Below are positions 58,855 to 64,000 of a stretch of 64,000 bases of DNA, in pieces. The notes under the pieces were generated by a model. That model did no database searches, had not been told where the DNA came from, and worked only from the letters and a program-made list of their open reading frames with translations. The position numbers and the translations under genes were made by a program. This DNA is from Strongylocentrotus droebachiensis. Its lineage: Eukaryota > Echinodermata > Echinoidea > Camarodonta > Strongylocentrotidae. Every line of letters begins with the position of its first letter. Within the stretch, counting starts at the first letter, position 1. The DNA lies in assembly GCA_035222895.1 (NCBI GenBank), contig JAVYIG010004974.1:1-64000 (forward strand). Reading direction: 5' to 3'.

Positions 58855-61402
58855 ACCTGGAAAAGTTGATAAGTACAAGGTTTTTTTGTTGATTTATGTT
58901 CTAGATGGGTATTGATGTAAATTCAGCTTGGTTGCCAGCTCGGCAACCTTGAGCAACTTTTTGTATAGCCTAATTAGCATAATCATCTAATTATCATATA
59001 TGCAATATGTAATAATGTTGCTAATCTCAATCCAGGAAGCCTGAAAACATGGGTAATACGACTTTTCTAGGGTTTTCTATGACAAGGAATTCATTTATGA
59101 CACCAATTTTTATTTTTAAGTAATACAATTGTCTTAAATAGCATAATTAGCATAATATGTACAATATATGGACTTCATTGTCATTGTTTATCTATAAAGC
59201 CTAAAAATGGTGCAATGCAACATTGAAACTCGCTTTAGAAAGATTAATCATTAATTCATGAGAAGATATTCCATGTATATGTAGTATAATAAGCCTAATT
59301 AGCATAATAATCTAATTAGCTCATATTTATGTGCAATATGTAATAATGTTGCTAATCTCAATCCAGGCAGCCTGAAAACATGGATAATACGACTTTTCAA
59401 GGGTTTTCTATGACGAGGAATTCATTTATGACACCAGTTTTTGATTCCAAGTAATGCAATTGTCTTAATAGCACAATGAGTATAATGAGCTAATAAGCAT
59501 GTGTACAATATATGGACTTCATTGTCATTGTTTATCTATAAAGCCTAAATATGGTGCAATGCAACATTTTAAATCACTTATGAAAGATTAATCATTAATT
59601 CATGAGAAGATATTCCATGTATATGTAGTATAATTAGCCTACTAAGCATAATAATCTAATTAGCATATATTTGCAATATGTAATAATGTTGCTAATCTCA
59701 ATCCAGGCAGCCTGAAAACATGGATAATACGACTTTTCAAGGGTTTTCTATGACGAGGAATTCATTTATGACACCAGTTTTTTATTCCAAGTAATGCAAT
59801 TGTCTTAAATAGTACAATGAGCATTAATGAGCTAATAAGCATGTGTACAATATATGGACTTCATTGTCATTGTTTATATATAAAGCCTAAAAATGGTGCA
59901 ATGCAACATTGTAAATCACTTTTGAAAGACTGATTATTAATTCAAGAGAAGATATTCCATGAAGATGTAGTATAATTAGCCTAATTAGCATATAATGTGC
60001 AATGTGTAATAATGTTGCTAAGCTTAATCCAGAAAGCCTGAAAACATGATTAATATAGTAATACTTTTCCAGGAATTGTGCTTGAGCAACGTCGGGCTTG
60101 TACTCTCAATGGTTCTAGCTTTGGTAAACATAGACAGATCATAGTTCGCACTGTTGTATTCAACATCCCTGGCCTATGTACGTACCTGTCTCACCACATC
60201 ATCAATTCCATCATTATCATCTGCTTAACCATATTCAGTGTTTCTGACAGTCTCTCTAAGTCCAATGACTGAAGCCCAGCCATCAATGCGTATGATGACC
60301 CCGCCATTTCCTAGACATTTCATGAGGTTCGACAACATTGCCTTAAGACCAAGATAACCACCACATTGGACATACAATTTGTGAAGCTAAATAGAGTCCC
60401 AAATAATTGATATTCTACATTATATGCTAATTAGGCTTATTAGTACAATAATTACATATTAAGCCAATTGCATTACTTAAAAATAAAAACTGGTGTCACA
60501 ACTGAATCCCTAGTCATGGAAAACCCTGAAAGAGTCATCCATGTTTTCAGTCTTCCTGGATTGAGATTAGCAACATTATTACATTTGGCACATACAGTGT
60601 ATATGCTAATTAGGCTATTTATACTACATCTACATGGAATATCTTCTCTTGAATTAATAATCAGTCTTTCAAAAGTGATTTACAATGTTGCATTGCACCA
60701 TTTTGAGGCTTTATAGATAAACAATGACAATGAAGTCCATATATTGTACACATGCTTATTAGCTCATTAATGCTCATTGTACTATTTAAGACAATTACAT
60801 TACTTGGAATAAAAAAATTGGTGTCATAAATGAATTCATCGTCATAGAAAACCCTAAAAAAAGTCGTATTATCCATGTTTTCAGGCTGCCTTGATTGGGA
60901 TTAGCAACATTATTACATATTGCACATAATATCCTAATTAGATTATTATGCTACTTAGACTAATTATACTACATATACATGGAATATCTTCTCATGAATT
61001 AATGATTAATCATTCAAATGTGATTTACAATGTTGCATTACACCATTTTTAGGCTTTATAGATAAACAATGACAATGAAGTCCATAATTATATTGTACAT
61101 ATTATGCTAATTATGCTATTTAAGACAATTGTATTACTTAAAAATAAAAATTGGTGTCATAAATGAATTCCTTGTCATAGAAAACCCTTGAAAAGTCGTA
61201 TTATCCATGTTTTCAGGCTTCCTGGATTGAGATTAGCAACATTATTACATATTGCACATATGATAATTAGATGATTATGCTAATTAGGCTATAAAAAATG
61301 TTGCTCAAGGTTGCCAAGCTGGCAACCAAGCTGAATTTACTTCAATACCCATCTAGAACACGAATCAACAAAAAAACCTTGTACTTATCAACTTTTCCAG
61401 GT
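58855..61402. mobile_element. 2.55-kb foldback element made of about 335-bp repeats
   Basis: Ends ACCTGGAAAAGTTGATAAGT and its inverse at 61383-61402, with inner ends including GGCAACC, TTGAGCAAC and TAGCCTAATTAGCATAATCA. The left arm has about four tandem copies of a repeat with AGCCTGAAAACATGG (near 59037, 59369, 59709, 60037). The right arm has three inverted copies (near 60540, 60870, 61207). Period is 331-341 bp. The centre (60070-60410) is unique and contains a decayed coding relic. Target-site duplication not resolved. Confidence 0.85.
60070..60400 (-). pseudogene. Decayed coding relic in the centre of the foldback element
   Basis: One minus-strand frame reads as plausible protein over roughly 110 codons, including LYVQCGGYLGLKAM, GGVIIRIDGW and EYNSANYDLSMFTKART, and is broken in about two places. 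Its composition differs from the AT-rich repeats around it. I do not recognise the family; it may be a remnant of the element's own gene or a captured host exon. Confidence 0.4.
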
Positions 61403-61430
61403 CATGTACATGGTCTATGGTACCGTCTAC

Positions 61431-61643
61431 TGGACTAATAGCTCAGTTGGTAGAACAGTGGTCTCGTAATCCGGCCACCTGGGTTCGAAACCAAGGCGAT
61501 GCGCTAGTGCCCTTTGGTAAGGCATTGATTCCTCATTACCAGGTACCTCGGAGAGGACCGAAAGCCGTCGGTCCTATGGTTGCTTACTAACAAGCATTTA
61601 TGCTTTCTTAGCAATCAGATCAAATAACCACCACTACCATTAC
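61431..61643 (+). mobile_element. tRNA-derived SINE, plus strand
   Basis: Head TAATAGCTCAGTTGGTAGA (A box), anticodon-like loop TCTCGTAATCC and GGGTTCGAAACC (B box) resemble a Thr-type tRNA. The body shares GATGCGCTAGTGCCCTTTGG, TCATTACCAGG and AAGCATTTATGCTTTCTTAG with 49862-50042. It ends ATAACCACCACTACC. It is not a true tRNA gene: the acceptor stem does not close. Confidence 0.85.
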
Positions 61644-61649
61644 ACCCTC

Positions 61650-63533
61650 CTTAGAACTTTCACTATATTAGTTGAATTGAAGTTTGAATAAACCTAAGCT
61701 TCAATAATTTGACATGTCTCTAGGAAATATCTGTGGGTAATTGACAAGACAGGATTTATGTTTCCAAAAGGCATTTTGGGGATTTTCAAATAACAACAGC
61801 GAGGGATAAATACTCAGATAAGCAAATCCTTCAGTGAAAAAAGTAAATTTGCTAAGAGATGACTTAATTTTGTAACAGATCAAAGCCATTTAATGGCAAA
61901 AAAGTAAGTGCATTTTTATATATTCCATTCCCGGCATTTTCTGTATTATTTTCGTTCTTTTATATATTCGATGATTGCTTCTCAATTGATCATAATTCAC
62001 CTCCGAAAAAAATCTCCATGCTCCGGTAGTCCCGAATAAAAAAAGTCGTAATCCCCTTGGCATAGTATAGATTTTTATACATTGTATTTTCAACTCTCTA
62101 TCGCTGTTCATCTTGATTTGTATCAACATCTGATAAACATGAGCTGCAACTGCAACTAGTGATAAAACAGGAAGATCACAGAAAGTTCTGAAAGTTCATT
62201 CGACAGTTGGATCTCATTCATGCACGTCCATGAGTCATTCTTTCTCCCTCTTTACCCCCATAATGTACCACTTTTGCACCGAATCGAAAGTGCCCCTTGA
62301 AGAATGGAAGGCAAAGATTAAGGGGCAGGGAAGGGTGAACGGAAATAATTTTGCTTTTGAAAAGAGAGGGAGATGGAGCTACCCGGTGGTTTCTTTGGTA
62401 AGCAGAGAGTGAGCTTGAATACCCCCCCCCCCACCCTCATGTCCTCCTTCGAATTTATACCCTTGCATAAGTTCATCATAACCATACAAATAATTAATGT
62501 CCTTCGATTCTTTTCTCTGTCCGACAGAGTTTCATAATTACAGAAGCCTTAACAAGTTTTAATATGAAGTTATTTTAATCCAACCCAACATAAGAAAAAC
62601 GACCATGTTTTTGATCACGTGTTGTCTTGTGTGACGATTTATTTTCTTCTGTCGACCATCGATTATGAACTGACATCAGCTTATTGAAGCCGTTGTCAAG
62701 GTCAATGGAAGTTTGTCTTTTAGTAAGAAAAACTTCCTCTCGTAATATTAAGGGGCTTCTTGCTTTATATCATTTGACCTTTTGACATCTATTCTGACCT
62801 GCAGAACTGTCAAAACGATGTAAAGTGCATTTTAACCATAATCTGAGCCCAATGAAGGATTAAAAAAAGAAAGAATCTATCGAAGGACGTTAATTCATAC
62901 TGATTAATAGTTATAACACTTACTAAGCTGTAATGCTATGCACTCATTACATGCTATTCATTAATAGCAAGACATTTATCTATCTATCTTCATCTCCTTT
63001 TTTATGGGGGGGGGGGGCGGGGGTATCCAAATCAAACGACACGCCCATATTGCTATCCTTTTGCTCCCATACCAGACTTTCACTGTAAGCTTTCTGCGAA
63101 TTCAGCTGACTAATTCGACCCTCCCATGTAGCGGATAATAACTAATTCGATTGCAATTAAAACCTGCTGATTCCGCCGCTGGACGAAGTAAAGAGATACT
63201 GTTGCAACTTTCTCAGAGTATACCATTACTTCCCCAACAGCGGGCGCTCCTTCGATCCTTGGTCGTTTGGTCCAGAGCATATTGACGCAGTTTCTTCGGA
63301 CCATGAATTTTCCGTTATTAAAGGTGACATGAAGCGTGCCTCTTGTATGGACATATTGGCCTATGATTTATTAAGTTTGAATATGCAAGCTCACAATGTT
63401 TAGTAGAAAAATATTACATTAGATATTGTTGCCGGACATTCAAACATGGCATACCAAATGAAAGTTTTATTGTAATGCAGTCGTACATAATATATTTCTA
63501 ATCAAATCAATATGCATTCTTCCTCAGAAACAA

Positions 63534-63576
<43 letters not shown>

Positions 63577-64000
63577 GGGGTCAGAGAACGGCACAAAAGA
63601 AGGAGAGAAAGATATATACATATGAGGAGGGGGAAGAAACGGAGAAAAAGAAAAACAGTTTTCTTCTTAAACAACGACCATGAACATAATTGAAATGCAG
63701 TCCGAGCCGACGGGGACGAGAAGAAGCATTACAATCGGATAACATTGGAAATGATTTCATATTTTCACACATGCTTTTTACTGTCACCTTCTAGATGCAA
63801 ACAGCGGTTTATCAAAGAAATCTATTTTCAAAGCAAATTGTTTCTTTGACCCATAATATCTCGCTTCTTTTCATTCACTCATCATTTGATTTGTCCTTGC
63901 ACTGTGAAAGTTTCCTGTGATTTCCGAATTCCGCGGTTCCTTAATGTTTGCCTCTCATGAGTAATTTGTGGTTCATCGGTAACATGCAGTTTAATTTTCA
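61650..64000. other. Intergenic DNA to the window end
   Basis: No gene recognised. C/G runs at 62421 and 63006 and a GA then G run at 63541-63580. CCAACAGCGGGCGCT at 63234-63248 resembles a CTCF site at 13 of 15 positions. Confidence 0.4.

Noticed and set aside
61435-61500. A functional tRNA-Thr gene
   Set aside because: A and B boxes are present, but the acceptor arm does not pair and the shared body and second copy at 49.9 kb show a SINE.
63234-63248. CTCF-like site as a domain boundary
   Set aside because: Two mismatches to the vertebrate consensus, a single site and no supporting data. Mentioned only within the terminal region entry.
1-64000. CRISPR array, operon, phage or other microbial defence system
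   Set aside because: The repeats have no spacer structure of CRISPR type, and introns, SINEs and poly(A) signals show a metazoan nuclear genome.

Overview
The window looks like nuclear DNA of a marine deuterostome invertebrate, most likely an echinoderm such as a sea urchin (inference). It is AT-rich and gene-poor, has introns with consensus splice sites, and is full of short DNA transposons, tRNA-derived SINEs, microsatellites and a Penelope-like retroelement. No bacterial, viral or organellar gene organisation is seen.

The only confident host genes are six copies of the LC8 dynein light chain family in the first 30 kb. Four lie on the plus strand (1-278 partial, 8716-9033, 14249-14539, and a two-coding-exon gene at 17340-18650). 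Two lie on the minus strand (23334-23666 and 29268-29567) and converge on the fourth. Genes 2, 3, 5 and 6 carry the whole LC8 domain in one exon that begins at the ATG directly after a splice acceptor, behind a non-coding first exon. A larger module repeats with the genes. It consists of an upstream array of the 12-mer GTTAWAAGCTAC (found for genes 2, 3, 5 and 6), the non-coding exon, the coding exon, a conserved 3'UTR block (genes 1, 2, 5, 6), and a TTGATTGG-type minisatellite about 1 kb downstream (genes 1, 2, 3, 5, 6). The whole module flips with the genes on the minus strand. Gene 4 is the outlier: it has an extra N-terminal coding exon, the most diverged domain, and none of the flanking signals.

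Between the genes sit mobile elements. At 2.7-6.2 kb a 3.3-kb hAT-like non-autonomous element lies inside a palindromic MITE and carries nested inverted arrays of tandem repeats. At 30.56-31.10 kb is a MITE flanked by TTAA, and at 32.2-32.55 kb a tRNA-derived SINE.

From 33 kb to the end I see no confident protein-coding host gene. The notable items are an 1.8-kb head-to-head palindrome of a Penelope-like element with two hammerhead-like motifs (35.08-36.93 kb), a tandem duplication (45.3-46.0 kb), two copies of a second tRNA-derived SINE (49.9 and 61.5 kb), a small hAT-like MITE with 8-bp target duplications (51.66-52.07 kb), a CpG-rich promoter-like region followed by three diverged copies of a donor-bearing segment (52.6-53.6 kb), and a 2.55-kb foldback element built of about 335-bp repeats around a decayed coding relic (58.86-61.40 kb).
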